A stretch of DNA of 64,000 bases from VRUE01 sp963699225 (GCA_963699225.1 OY969423.1:2108001-2172000); one strand, 5' to 3'. Counted from the stretch's first letter, positions 23,581-32,013 are shown. A program made the numbers and translations. Notes: generated by a model not told the origin, from the sequence alone.

Positions 23581-25515
23581 TCAACCCGAGACGACGCAGT
23601 CCTTGGCGTCGGTCATCTTCAGCGGTTCGGTATTGGGGAACGCTTCCAGCAGCGCGTCGGCAATCAAGCGGCCGCGCGCCGCGTAGCCTTCGGAGGTGAA
23701 GTGGATCCCGTCGGGGATGAACCATTTGTCCTTGACGTCGGCGGCCCAGTTGTAGATGCGCATGTTGGGGTAGCCGTCGCAGGCATCGAGCAGGGCTTCG
23801 TCCCAGCTCTTCATGTTTGCCTCCGCGTAGGGGCCGTTCGGCACCAGTGACTTGACGTTGACCCACATCACCGGTTCGTCGCCGATTGTCGACATCATGC
23901 TTTCGATCCGGTCGTCGTAGGTGAAGTTGGAGCCGGCGGCGACGTTGGCTGCCTCGTTGGTCCCCATCGCGATCACCCAGCAGCCTTTGAAGCCTTCGTT
24001 CTTCCACGCTTCGGCGACTTCCTGGGCGTTCGGTTCGCCCTCGAAGTTCTCGTAGATCGAGCGCGCGCCGGCCACCTCGAGGTGCGCCGTGGTCGCACCC
24101 ACCCGCGCGTACTGGGCCGCGATCAGCTCATCGCGCGGCAAATATTCTTCGGAGACGAGGCCCTCGGAGGTGGAGTCGCCGATGTGGACGACGCCTTCGC
24201 AGGAGGTCGCCAGCGGCTTGCGCCTGGCGTTCTTGGCAGTGACCGTCTTGGCCACGTTGGCCGAGCCGATCGCGGGCGAGTTGGAGACGCCCACCCCGGC
24301 CAGGCCGGCGATCGCGGCGATCACGACCAGCCCAGCGGCGCCGATGCCGATCCAGCCCTCGCGCGAGACCCGCACCCGCCGCAGCTCCCCCGCTTTCCAC
24401 CGCTTCCAGAGCCGGCCCAGGGCGCCGTGGCGGATCGGGTTCTCGACGTAGCGCCAGGAGAGCTCGGCCACCACCATGATCGCCGCCACCTGCAGGATCG
24501 CCCGCAGCAGGTTGGGGCCGTGCGCGCCCTGGGGCGAGGTGAGGACGATGATCGGCAGGGTCCAGAGGTAGATCCCGTAGGAGCGTTCGCCGATCCACTG
24601 CATCGGCTTGCAGCCGACGATCGGCCCGAGGCGCGAGGCGGGATGGGCGAAGGCGGCAACCGAGAGCGCTGTGCCCAGCGCCAGCAGGGCGAAGCCGCCG
24701 CGGTAGAGGAAGGGCGAGAACTCGTTCGAGCGCCAGAACATCAGCCCGATCACGATCAGGCCGGCGAGGCCGGCGGCGTCGATCGTCCGCCGCGCCTGCG
24801 GCGTCACCTTGCCGGTGAGGCGACGGCTGGGCCAGACCATCGCCAGCGCCGCGCCGACCAGCAGCTCGAGCGCGCGGGTGTCGGTGCCGTAGTAGACCCG
24901 CGAGGGATCGAGCGAGGGGTGGTAGAGGACCGCCATCAGGATCCCCGAGCAGAGCGCCGCGACCAGGGCGACGGCGGCCAGCCGCGGCCGCGGTCCGGCC
25001 TTGCGTTTGGCTTCCGGCACGAAGTGGAGCGCCGCCATCAGCAGGAAGGGCCAGACGATGTAGAACTGCTCCTCGACCGAGAGCGACCAGAGGTGGTTGA
25101 GCGGCGAGGGTGGCGCGAAGCGGGCGAAGTAGGAGACGTTGTGGAGGATCAGCCACCAGTTGTTGAAGTAGCCGACGGCGCTGAGCACGGCCACGCGGAA
25201 GTCGCTCGGCTGGTGCGGGCCGATCACCGTCACCCAGGCCGTCACCACGATCAGCATCAGGAAGAGCGCCGGCAGCAGGCGGCGGGCGCGGGCCAGCCAG
25301 AAGGACTTCAGCTTGATCCCACCGTGGTTGACCTGGTTGAGCAGGATGTCGGTGATCAGGTAGCCGCTGAGGGTGAAGAAGACGCCGACGCCGAGCAGCC
25401 CGCCTTCGGCCCAGCCGAATTTGAGGTGGTAAAGGACGACGCCGAGGACCGCGATCGCGCGCAGGCCGTCGAGGCCCGGCATGTAGCGCTGGCCGCGCCC
25501 TACCGGTTCAGGCAT
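23581..25515 (-). CDS. OafA/YrhL-type membrane acyltransferase with SGNH domain
   Basis: 644 residues. The N-terminal half is an acyltransferase-3 domain with about ten membrane helices: GLDGLRAIAVLGVVLYH holds the signature His, GVGVFFTLSGYLIT follows, and LWSLSVEEQFY is present. After an eleventh helix (about residues 395-415) a periplasm-side SGNH hydrolase domain follows, with VHIGDSTSEG (catalytic Ser), a GTNE element and DGIHFT (catalytic Asp-His). Such proteins move acetyl or other acyl groups across the membrane onto cell-surface glycans. The start overlaps the upstream SGNH gene by eight bases. Confidence 0.9.
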   Translation of the reverse strand: MPEPVGRGQRYMPGLDGLRAIAVLGVVLYHLKFGWAEGGLLGVGVFFTLSGYLITDILLNQVNHGGIKLKSFWLARARRLLPALFLMLIVVTAWVTVIGPHQPSDFRVAVLSAVGYFNNWWLILHNVSYFARFAPPSPLNHLWSLSVEEQFYIVWPFLLMAALHFVPEAKRKAGPRPRLAAVALVAALCSGILMAVLYHPSLDPSRVYYGTDTRALELLVGAALAMVWPSRRLTGKVTPQARRTIDAAGLAGLIVIGLMFWRSNEFSPFLYRGGFALLALGTALSVAAFAHPASRLGPIVGCKPMQWIGERSYGIYLWTLPIIVLTSPQGAHGPNLLRAILQVAAIMVVAELSWRYVENPIRHGALGRLWKRWKAGELRRVRVSREGWIGIGAAGLVVIAAIAGLAGVGVSNSPAIGSANVAKTVTAKNARRKPLATSCEGVVHIGDSTSEGLVSEEYLPRDELIAAQYARVGATTAHLEVAGARSIYENFEGEPNAQEVAEAWKNEGFKGCWVIAMGTNEAANVAAGSNFTYDDRIESMMSTIGDEPVMWVNVKSLVPNGPYAEANMKSWDEALLDACDGYPNMRIYNWAADVKDKWFIPDGIHFTSEGYAARGRLIADALLEAFPNTEPLKMTDAKDCVVSG

Positions 25516-26239
25516 CGTTGGCCAGCGAGATCGGGAAGAAGCGCAGGGCTCGGCCGATGATCGAGTCGAGAAGCTCGGCCTCGCGCCGCGCCAGCTTGTG
25601 CGCCGGCGGTAGGTCGGGACCGGATTCGAGCGCTGGCTTGGCGGCCGGCGCCGTAGAAATTCCGAGGCAGGTCTTGATCCCCTGCGCGATCAGGCGGGCG
25701 CGCAGTTCGGCCCCGGCCGCGATCGGGTGCAGGTCGTCGGCCTGCATCAGCTCGGAGTGGGTTTCCTCCGCGGTCGCCCAATCGGGCACCTGCGTCCCCG
25801 GCCGCGAGGCGGCGAATTCCTCGACCACCCTGTTCTTGCCGCCGCTGTCGATGCCGTTCACGGTAAGGCCGTGGATGGTCGGCACCACCATGCAGCGGTC
25901 GCCGATCTCCGCCGCCACCTTGCGCAAGTTGCCGGCGAGGATCTCGGGATAGGCGGGGTTGTCGTTGGTGCCGGCGTCGAAGACGATCACCGACTGCGAC
26001 GGGTCATAGCTTTCCTGGAAGAGGTCGAAGATCTGGAAGCTGTTGGAGCCACCGACCGCGTTGACGGTCAGCGGCACGCCCGGCAGGTACTGCTTCAGAT
26101 AGGGCGAGGTCAGTTCCTCGAGGCTGTCGCCGACGACCAGCACGCCGCCGCTGCCACTCGCCTGGGCCGAGGGAGCGGCGAACAGGATGAGAGCAACAAG
26201 AGTGGCCGCCAGGGTCGCGAGCTTGCGCAAACTCGGCAT
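25508..26239 (-). CDS. Secreted SGNH-type hydrolase-like protein
   Basis: 243 residues with a signal peptide (MPSLRKLATLAATLVALILF, cleavage near AQA). The SGNH blocks are partly visible: VLVVGDSLEE (Ser), FDAGTND (Asn), and DDLHPI (Asp and His). The Gly-rich block II is weak. It is coupled by overlap to the OafA-like acyltransferase, which carries its own SGNH domain, so the pair probably modifies the same extracellular glycan, one adding and one trimming or transferring acyl groups. That division of labour is inference. Confidence 0.8.
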   Translation of the reverse strand: MPSLRKLATLAATLVALILFAAPSAQASGSGGVLVVGDSLEELTSPYLKQYLPGVPLTVNAVGGSNSFQIFDLFQESYDPSQSVIVFDAGTNDNPAYPEILAGNLRKVAAEIGDRCMVVPTIHGLTVNGIDSGGKNRVVEEFAASRPGTQVPDWATAEETHSELMQADDLHPIAAGAELRARLIAQGIKTCLGISTAPAAKPALESGPDLPPAHKLARREAELLDSIIGRALRFFPISLANDA

Positions 26240-26263
26240 CCGGCGAATTTCTACACTACGCCG
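26240..26263. promoter_or_regulatory. 24-base divergent promoter region
   Basis: Only 24 bases separate two divergent start codons. Plus-strand TACACT (26252-26257) lies six bases before ATG26264. Minus-strand TAGAAA lies eight bases before ATG26239. The two hexamers overlap, and both transcripts would have practically no leader. Five-base inverted CGGCG/CGCCG ends flank the region. Confidence 0.5.
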
Positions 26264-26758
26264 ATGCGGCTCAGCTCGGCGGTAACAGTCGGCATCCTGC
26301 TGGGCCTGGCGCTGATCCTGAGCGCTTGCGGCGAGGACGGTACAACGGCTGCCGACAAGCCGGCGAGCACGACCGAGGCGGCGTCGCCCTCACCGGCGCA
26401 CGTCGCCACCGCCGGCGCCTCATGTCGCCAGTTGCGCCCCTTCGTCGGCTCGATGGCGAGCCTGCGCGATGACCTCGCCCGGGGGCTCAGCTACGACGAC
26501 TACTTGCATGAGGTGCAGCGGGTGCGCGCGGTTTACGCGCGCATCGACGCCGGCAAGCTGAGCCCCGGCTGCCTGCTCGCCAGTGGCGGTGCGGCCGAGC
26601 GTGCCCTCAACCTCTACATCGACGCGACCAACACCTGGGGTGACTGCCTGGCAACGGTGTCATGCAACACGCGCTCGATAGAACCGAAGCTGCAGCGCAG
26701 ATGGGCACTCGCCGCCCACCAGCTCGCAACTGCCCAAGAGGGCCTGCGCCGCACCTAG
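26264..26758 (+). CDS. Putative lipoprotein of unknown function
   Basis: 164 residues. The N-terminus MRLSSAVTVGILLGLALILS ends in a lipobox (LSAC), so the mature protein should be lipid-anchored at Cys21. A Thr/Ala/Pro-rich linker of about 30 residues follows, then a helical domain with four cysteines (ASCRQLRPF, SPGCLLAS, WGDCLATVSCNT). No family recognised. It is divergent from the SGNH gene and overlaps the methyltransferase stop by four bases. Confidence 0.7.
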   Translation: MRLSSAVTVGILLGLALILSACGEDGTTAADKPASTTEAASPSPAHVATAGASCRQLRPFVGSMASLRDDLARGLSYDDYLHEVQRVRAVYARIDAGKLSPGCLLASGGAAERALNLYIDATNTWGDCLATVSCNTRSIEPKLQRRWALAAHQLATAQEGLRRT

Positions 26759-27531
26759 GCGGCGATGCGGGCGATGTAGATCGCCTTGGTGTGTGTGGGC
26801 TCGAGCGGCTGGGTTGGAATCCCGTCGAGACCGTGACCGTAGACGTCGAGGCACTCCAATCCGGCACCCGCCAGCGCTGACCGCACCTCGGCTTCGGGGA
26901 AGTGGCGCTGGCGATGTGTCAGTACCTCACCGGGTGCGACCTCCATCTGTGACTCGCAGATCGAACCCGGTGGCGCATCGGCCGAAGCCAGGCCCCGCCA
27001 GATCAGCCTCCGCCCCTCGCGCTCGACCACCGAGGTTTCGGCGAAGAAGGTGCGGTATGCCTGTAGCTCGTTGACGTCGAAGAGCAGCAGGCCGGTGGGG
27101 GCAAGGTTGGCGCGCATCCCCGCTAGGGCCTTTTCCAGTTCCTCCGGACTGAGCAAATAGTTGATCGCGTCGTCCAGGGCCCAGGCCAGGTCGAACTCGC
27201 CGAACTGCGGTAGGTCGAGCATGTCGGCGACGGCAAGCCGCACCGCCTCGCTGGCTTTCTCGCGGGCGAGCGCCAGCATCGCCGGCGAGATGTCACAGCC
27301 GGTGACCTTCCAGCCCTGAGCCAGCATCGGCAGGAAGCTCGTGCCGGTGCCACAGCCGACGTCGAGCAGGCGTTTGCCGGTCAGACCGTGGTGCTCCAGG
27401 AGCTTGACCAGGTCGGCGATCCACGCCTCGCTTTCGTAGTGGCCGGTGAAGGCGTCGTAGACCGGCGCCATCGCCTCGTAGGTGCGCTGCGCCCAGTCCC
27501 CGCCCGTCTCCCCCGACGTCGTTACCGCCAT
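26755..27531 (-). CDS. Class I SAM-dependent methyltransferase
   Basis: 258 residues from ATG27531 (an in-frame TTG lies nine codons upstream). The SAM-binding motif LLDVGCGTGTSFLPML, a VTGCDISPAMLALAREKA acidic strand end, and FDLAWALDDAINYLL mark a Rossmann-fold methyltransferase of the small-molecule type (methyltransferase 25-like). The N-terminal YEAMAPVYDAFT is also typical. The substrate is unknown. It is divergent from the sigma-factor gene, with an AT-rich spacer between. Confidence 0.85.
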   Translation of the reverse strand: MAVTTSGETGGDWAQRTYEAMAPVYDAFTGHYESEAWIADLVKLLEHHGLTGKRLLDVGCGTGTSFLPMLAQGWKVTGCDISPAMLALAREKASEAVRLAVADMLDLPQFGEFDLAWALDDAINYLLSPEELEKALAGMRANLAPTGLLLFDVNELQAYRTFFAETSVVEREGRRLIWRGLASADAPPGSICESQMEVAPGEVLTHRQRHFPEAEVRSALAGAGLECLDVYGHGLDGIPTQPLEPTHTKAIYIARIAA

Positions 27532-27691
27532 GGAATAAAGACCAGATCTGTGATCCAAAAAGTTTCAGCAATAAAATTCACCCGTTTGGTTTTAGAAGTA
27601 GTACGGTCGAGCAATCAACGTTTCGATCATTCAAGAATCGGATCAGGGTGATGGTTGGGAGTGGGATGAGGCGCGCCGTTTTTGCCTGCGG

Positions 27692-28132
27692 ATGGCCTAT
27701 CACTACGCCAGCAATCCCAACGAGGCGGAAGACATCGCCCAGGACGCGCTGCTTCGCGCCTGGCGCCGACGCTCAACCCTTCGCGACGGCGCCAGGCGCA
27801 AGGAGTGGTTGGGCACGATCGTCCGCAACGAGGCCTTCCGCCATCACTCGCGGGTGCGCCCCGACCCGGTCGACACGGCCGAGGACTCCGAGGGCGCCGA
27901 GGACGAGCAGATCCTCTCCACGGTTGAGCGCGCCGACCTGCACGCCGCGCTCAAGCGCCTCAGCGAGCGCGACCGCAAACTGATCGAGCTGCGTTACGAA
28001 GAGGACCTGACCCAGGAGGCGATCGCCCGCCGCCTCGGCGTCCCCGACGGCACCGTCAAGGTCCGCCTCCACCGCCTGCGCTCACGGTTGCGCAAGGAGA
28101 TGGGTCGCCCAGCCGCTCGCGCGCAGTCCTAG
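27692..28132 (+). CDS. Sigma-70 family (ECF-like) sigma factor, N-terminus uncertain
   Basis: At least 146 residues. Region 2 (NEAEDIAQDALLRAWRR) and region 4 (LKRLSERDRKLIELRYEEDL, ARRLGVPDGTVKVRLHRLRSRL) are clear, so it is a short sigma factor that would direct RNA polymerase to a special promoter set. The frame stays open upstream to 27602 and reads WEWDEARRFCLRMAYHYAS, which looks like genuine region 2.1, yet it holds no ATG, GTG or TTG before ATG27692. The true start may be a rare codon (ATC27614 or ATT27629), or there is an error upstream. No anti-sigma gene is adjacent. Confidence 0.8.
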   Translation: MAYHYASNPNEAEDIAQDALLRAWRRRSTLRDGARRKEWLGTIVRNEAFRHHSRVRPDPVDTAEDSEGAEDEQILSTVERADLHAALKRLSERDRKLIELRYEEDLTQEAIARRLGVPDGTVKVRLHRLRSRLRKEMGRPAARAQS

Positions 28133-28135
28133 CGC

Positions 28136-28741
28136 TCAGCTCGCCGCGGCGACGCGGCGCATCTCCTCGGCCGCGGCGCGGGGGCCGATGTAGGGGACGA
28201 GCATCGCGAAGAGCAGGTCGGGCAGCATCGCCGGCAGCTGCGCCGCCCGCCCCGCCAGCAGCTCGTCGAAGATCAGCCCGGAGACGGCCCCCGCCGACAT
28301 CAGCGAGATGTTGTCGGGCAGTTCGCGGCCCTCGGAGAGCTCGCGGCCGCCCTCGAGGTACTGGGTGAAGCGGGCGACAGCGTCCCAGTGCAGCTGGCGC
28401 GCGTCGGCACCGGCGGCGGCGACCTCGACCACGGCGGTGCGGGCAAGCTCGGGATCGAGGGCGAAGAGTTTGACGATCGTCGCCAGGCCGTTCTCGACCC
28501 GCTGCAGCCACGATTGGGCGCCGTCGCATTCGGAGACGACCACGGCGAACACCTGCTCGACGAGCATTTCGTAGGAGGCGAGGAAGCACTCGTGCTTGTC
28601 CTCGAAGTGTTTGTAGAAGGTGGTGCGGGAGGTGCCCGCCTCCTCGATCACGTCGGCGACCGAGGTCTCCTTGTAGCCCTTGCTGCCGACCACGCGGATC
28701 ATGGCCGCCAAGATGAGTTCCCGCCGCGATTCGGATGCCAT
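28136..28741 (-). CDS. TetR-family regulator 1 of a tandem trio
   Basis: 201 residues from ATG28741; ATG28786 and ATG28783 are in frame and would add up to 15 residues. The helix-turn-helix (ELILAAMIRVVGSKGYKETS, VADVIEEAGTSRTTFYKHF) is canonical. The C-terminal domain is the same type as the next two genes, with a closing LPDLLFAMLVPYIG that also occurs, slightly changed, in both. A perfect ACTCCGGAGT palindrome (28766-28775) and a motif shared with the third TetR promoter lie just upstream, so autoregulation or cross-regulation is likely. Confidence 0.85.
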   Translation of the reverse strand: MASESRRELILAAMIRVVGSKGYKETSVADVIEEAGTSRTTFYKHFEDKHECFLASYEMLVEQVFAVVVSECDGAQSWLQRVENGLATIVKLFALDPELARTAVVEVAAAGADARQLHWDAVARFTQYLEGGRELSEGRELPDNISLMSAGAVSGLIFDELLAGRAAQLPAMLPDLLFAMLVPYIGPRAAAEEMRRVAAAS

Positions 28742-28765
28742 CAGCCCGTCCCAGGTAGGTTGAAA

Positions 28766-28817
28766 ACTCCGGAGTACCTTCATCATAGCGGCTCGGTGTA
28801 CGTAAGCGTTTATCTAA
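28766..28817 (-). promoter_or_regulatory. Candidate operator region of TetR 1
   Basis: Holds the palindrome ACTCCGGAGT (28766-28775). On the minus strand it also has TTAGATAAACGC followed by TACGTACACC (about 28816-28794), which matches TTAGGTAAACGC and TTGTACACC at 30252-30274 upstream of the third TetR gene in most positions. Confidence 0.5.
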
Positions 28818-29485
28818 TTTTCTCCGCCCACCTCCCGGGTAGCCGCAGCAGGACCGATATAGGGCATCAGCGTCGCAAAAAGCACCTCTGAAAGCAAACT
28901 CGGCAAATACTCCGCGCGTCCCTCAATCACCTCGTCGGAGATCAGGCCGGCGACGGCGCCGATCGCCATCCGCGAGGTGTTGGCCGGCAGGTTGCGGCCG
29001 CCCGGAGCGAAGTCACGCCCCTCGTCGAAGAAGGGGGTGAGCCGCTGCAGCGCGGCGCGGTAGCGGCGCTGTGCAGCGGGCCCGGCGGCGCCGACTTCGA
29101 CCAGGGCCATGCGGGCGATCGCCGGCTCCTCGGCAAGCGCCTCGAGCAGCGCTGCCAGCCCGGCCCGGGCGCGGTTCGGCCAGCCCTCCTCGGCCTCATA
29201 CGCCGCCGTGACCCGGCGCACCAGGGCGTCGATGACGCCGTCGTAGGCGGCGAGGAAGCAGCCTTCCTTGTCCTCGAACATGCCGTAGAAAGTCGTGCGC
29301 GAGATTCCCGCCTCGCGGGTGAGGTCGGCGACGGTCGTGGCCGCGTAGCCCTTCTCGGCGACGACGCGGATCGCTGCTTCAAGCAGGCGCTCGCGCTGCG
29401 AGCGTGCGATCACCTCAGGGGGGAGGCGGTGGCGTCCGCGCGGCGGCCGCCAGCGCTCCCGTTTCTGCCCCCCGGCCGCCGCCAC
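28814..29485 (-). CDS. TetR-family regulator 2 of a tandem trio
   Basis: 223 residues from GTG29485. A basic N-terminal extension (about 30 residues, RWRPPRGRHRLPPEV) precedes the helix-turn-helix (RERLLEAAIRVVAEKGYAAT, VADLTREAGISRTTFYGMF). The ligand domain ends in LLSEVLFATLMPYIGPAAA, as in the neighbouring regulators. The gene follows the third TetR gene by four bases, so they share a transcript. The regulated targets and ligand are unknown. Confidence 0.85.
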   Translation of the reverse strand: MAAAGGQKRERWRPPRGRHRLPPEVIARSQRERLLEAAIRVVAEKGYAATTVADLTREAGISRTTFYGMFEDKEGCFLAAYDGVIDALVRRVTAAYEAEEGWPNRARAGLAALLEALAEEPAIARMALVEVGAAGPAAQRRYRAALQRLTPFFDEGRDFAPGGRNLPANTSRMAIGAVAGLISDEVIEGRAEYLPSLLSEVLFATLMPYIGPAAATREVGGEN

Positions 29486-29489
29486 CTGG

Positions 29490-30245
29490 TCAGCCGTCGG
29501 GAGCTGCGATTCGCTCGGCCTCGCGCGCCTGCCGCAGCGCCTCCTCCTGGCCGAGGTAGGGAACTGTGGTGATGTAGACGATGTCGGGGAGCAGCTCGCG
29601 CAGGCGGGCCGTGTTGCCGGCGAGGATCTGGCCGACGATCAGCGACTCCGCCGCCGAGATCGCGGCGCGGCCGGCGCTCGAGGGAATCGCCGCTTCCTCG
29701 ACCGGGTCGTCGCGGCCGCGTTCGAGCAGCGATTGCAGGACGCGCTTGCCGGAGGCGTAGAGCTCGAAGGCGCGGTCACCCGAGGATGGCGCCTCGACCA
29801 GGGCCATGCGGGCGAAGCTGGGCCGGCTGGCGAGCAGGTCGAGGAAGGCGGCGGCGGCGTCGCGGACCATCGTCGCCCAGGGCTTGTCGGGCGAGTAGAC
29901 GGCGACGATGCGGCCCATCGCGTCGGCGAGGGCGACCTCCATCGAGGCGTGGAAGCAGTCCTCCTTGTCCTTGAAGAGCTCGTAGAAGGTGGCGCGAGAG
30001 ACGCCGGCGCCCTCGCAGACGTCAGCGATCGTGGTCGCGCCGTAGCCTTTCTTGGCGCAGCTGCGGGCCATTGCGTTGAGCAGGCGTTCGCGCTGGGAGT
30101 GCTCGACGAGGGGCTCGGCTAGCTCCTCGATGCCGGCCGGCAGCCGCTCCTGCTCGATTACGGCGCCGAGGTCTCCAGATGGCGCTGGAGCTGGGTTTCC
30201 GGTGTTTGAGGAGGCGGGGGGCACGTCGGTCTCACGGGTAGACAA
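29490..30245 (-). CDS. TetR-family regulator 3 of a tandem trio
   Basis: 251 residues from TTG30245. A Pro/Ser-rich extension of about 45 residues comes first, then the helix-turn-helix (RERLLNAMARSCAKKGYGAT, IADVCEGAGVSRATFYELF) and a ligand domain ending LLPDIVYITTVPYLG. It is first in the trio's transcript and divergent from two peptidase-E-like genes. The palindrome GTTTAGGTAAAC (30250-30261) lies immediately upstream of the start, a probable autoregulatory operator. Confidence 0.85.
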   Translation of the reverse strand: MSTRETDVPPASSNTGNPAPAPSGDLGAVIEQERLPAGIEELAEPLVEHSQRERLLNAMARSCAKKGYGATTIADVCEGAGVSRATFYELFKDKEDCFHASMEVALADAMGRIVAVYSPDKPWATMVRDAAAAFLDLLASRPSFARMALVEAPSSGDRAFELYASGKRVLQSLLERGRDDPVEEAAIPSSAGRAAISAAESLIVGQILAGNTARLRELLPDIVYITTVPYLGQEEALRQAREAERIAAPDG

Positions 30246-30441
30246 CCGTGTTTAGGTAAACGCGATTGTACACCCCGAAGGCGCTCTGTGGACGTTCCGG
30301 TACCGATTTAACAAAGCCGGAAACCGCTGGGAACGGTGGTGGAATCCGCAGTCACCGACTGTACAAGCGGGCGAGCACGCCGGGGCGAACTTCAGACCCC
30401 TGTACAAGCGAGTTTTGGCCGCATGGGAGGAGCATTTGGGC
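30246..30441. promoter_or_regulatory. Divergent TetR/peptidase intergenic region with repeated sites
   Basis: Contains GTTTAGGTAAAC (30250-30261), then TTGTACACC (30266-30274), and two direct copies of CTGTACAAGCG(A/G)G at about 30359 and 30401, 42 bases apart. The repeated TGTACA cores on both sides suggest regulator binding sites for one or more of the TetR proteins. No open frame is seen. Confidence 0.5.
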
Positions 30442-31215
30442 ATGGAGACCGCGCCTCGCCAGATCGTCGCCTTCGGGGGTGGAGGGTTCTCGATGGAGTC
30501 GGGCAACCCCCTGCTCGACGAGTACGTGCTCGGCCTCTGCCGGCGTGAGCGACCCAAGGTCTGCTTCTTGCCCTCGGCCAGCGGCGACGCCGATCACTAC
30601 GTAGTCCGCTTCTACCGTGCCTTCCCCGCCGAGCGCTGCGAGGCCAGCCACATCTCGCTCTTCCGCCGCGAGCAGGGGCCCGAGGACCTGCGCGCACACT
30701 TGCTCTCCCAGGACCTGATCTACGTGGGGGGAGGGAGCGTGGTCAGCCTGCTCGGAGTCTGGCGGGCGCACGGGATCGACCAGATCCTGCGCGAAGCCTG
30801 GGAAGCCGGCGTTGTCCTCTGCGGCCTCTCCGCCGGCTCGCTCTGCTGGTTCGATGAAGCGGTCACCGGGTTCCACGGCGCGCCGCAGCGAGTCGAGGGC
30901 CTGGGCCTGCTGCCGTTCAGCAACTGCGTCCACTACGAGCCGACCTCCGAGCGGCGGCTCGCCTACCACGAGATGCTGCGCGAAGGGATGCGCCCGGGCT
31001 ACGCCGCTGAGGACAGCGCCGGCCTGCACTTCATCGGCTGCGAGCTGAGCCGGGTGGTCGCCTCGCGGCCCGCGGCGCGCGGCTACCGGCTTGACGCCGC
31101 CGGCGACCGGGTGGTCGAGATGCGGCTGGCCACGACCTATCTCGGCGACGCGCCGCCGGTGACCCGGTTGCCCGGCGCGACCTCATCGACGCTCTCGGCC
31201 ACTTCGGCGGCCTAG
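30442..31215 (+). CDS. Peptidase E-like serine hydrolase (family S51), copy 1
   Basis: 257 residues from ATG30442 with GGAGGA ten bases upstream. The family pattern is clear: IVAFGGGGF at the start, VCFLPSASGDADHY, LIYVGGGSVVSLL, then the nucleophile CGLSAGSLCWF (Ser), and a SNCVHYEP with the likely catalytic His. S51 enzymes cleave Asp-Xaa dipeptides (peptidase E) or cyanophycin; the substrate here is unknown. It is followed six bases later by a paralogue, and faces the TetR trio across a site-rich spacer. Confidence 0.88.
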   Translation: METAPRQIVAFGGGGFSMESGNPLLDEYVLGLCRRERPKVCFLPSASGDADHYVVRFYRAFPAERCEASHISLFRREQGPEDLRAHLLSQDLIYVGGGSVVSLLGVWRAHGIDQILREAWEAGVVLCGLSAGSLCWFDEAVTGFHGAPQRVEGLGLLPFSNCVHYEPTSERRLAYHEMLREGMRPGYAAEDSAGLHFIGCELSRVVASRPAARGYRLDAAGDRVVEMRLATTYLGDAPPVTRLPGATSSTLSATSAA

Positions 31216-31221
31216 CGCTCG

Positions 31222-32013
31222 ATGGTTTCGCGCATCCTCACCCTGGGCGGTCACGACTTCACCTCGCGCCCGCCCGACCGAGCGGTCAGCGAGCTGATGC
31301 TGCGGCTGGCGACCGAGCGCGCCGGCAAGCGGCCGAAGATCTGCATCCTGCCGACCGCCAGCGGCGATACTTCCGAGCAGATCGGTCGCTTCTACGCCGC
31401 CTTCGGCGAGCGCCCCTGCGAGCCCTCCGACCTCTCGCTCTTCCGCCTCGGCCGGCGGCCGATGGCGCTGCGCGACCACCTGCTCGACCAGGACCTGATC
31501 TACGTCGGCGGCGGCAGCATGGTCAACCTGCTGGCGGTTTGGGAGGCGCATGACCTCAGTGCCATCCTCAGCCTCGCCTGGCGCCAGGGCATCGTCCTCG
31601 CCGGCCAGAGCGCCGGGGCGATGTGCTGGTTTGAGTCCGGCATCACCAAGTCCTCGGGCAAGCCCGAGATCGAGGCCGGCCTCGGCCTGCTCCACGGCAG
31701 CCTCTGCGTCCACTACAACAACGAGCCCGAGCGCCGCGCCGCCTACCTGGAGGCGGTCGGCAACGGCATGCCCAGCGGCTACGGCCTCGATGACTACGCC
31801 GGCCTGCTCTGGGAAGGCGAAGGCCCACCGTCAGCGGTAACCGCCCGCCGCGGCGCCCGCGCCTACCGAGTCAGCAGCTCGGACACCGGCGTGGTCGAGT
31901 CACCGCTCCCCGCCCGCTTCCTTCCCGCCCCAGCTCCGGCGGCCCTGCGGGAGGACATCGCCGAGTTCCGCCGGATCAAATCGATGCGCAAACGGGCGGG
32001 CTGGCTCGGCTAA
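31222..32013 (+). CDS. Peptidase E-like serine hydrolase (family S51), copy 2
   Basis: 263 residues. It parallels the preceding gene: ILTLGGHDF, ICILPTASGDTSEQ, LIYVGGGSMVNLL, nucleophile AGQSAGAMCWF (Ser), then GSLCVHYNNEPERR. The two proteins share the fold but differ at many positions, so the duplication is old and substrates may differ. The C-terminus carries an extra basic helix (FRRIKSMRKRAGWLG). The stop is at the foot of a hairpin terminator. Confidence 0.88.
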   Translation: MVSRILTLGGHDFTSRPPDRAVSELMLRLATERAGKRPKICILPTASGDTSEQIGRFYAAFGERPCEPSDLSLFRLGRRPMALRDHLLDQDLIYVGGGSMVNLLAVWEAHDLSAILSLAWRQGIVLAGQSAGAMCWFESGITKSSGKPEIEAGLGLLHGSLCVHYNNEPERRAAYLEAVGNGMPSGYGLDDYAGLLWEGEGPPSAVTARRGARAYRVSSSDTGVVESPLPARFLPAPAPAALREDIAEFRRIKSMRKRAGWLG

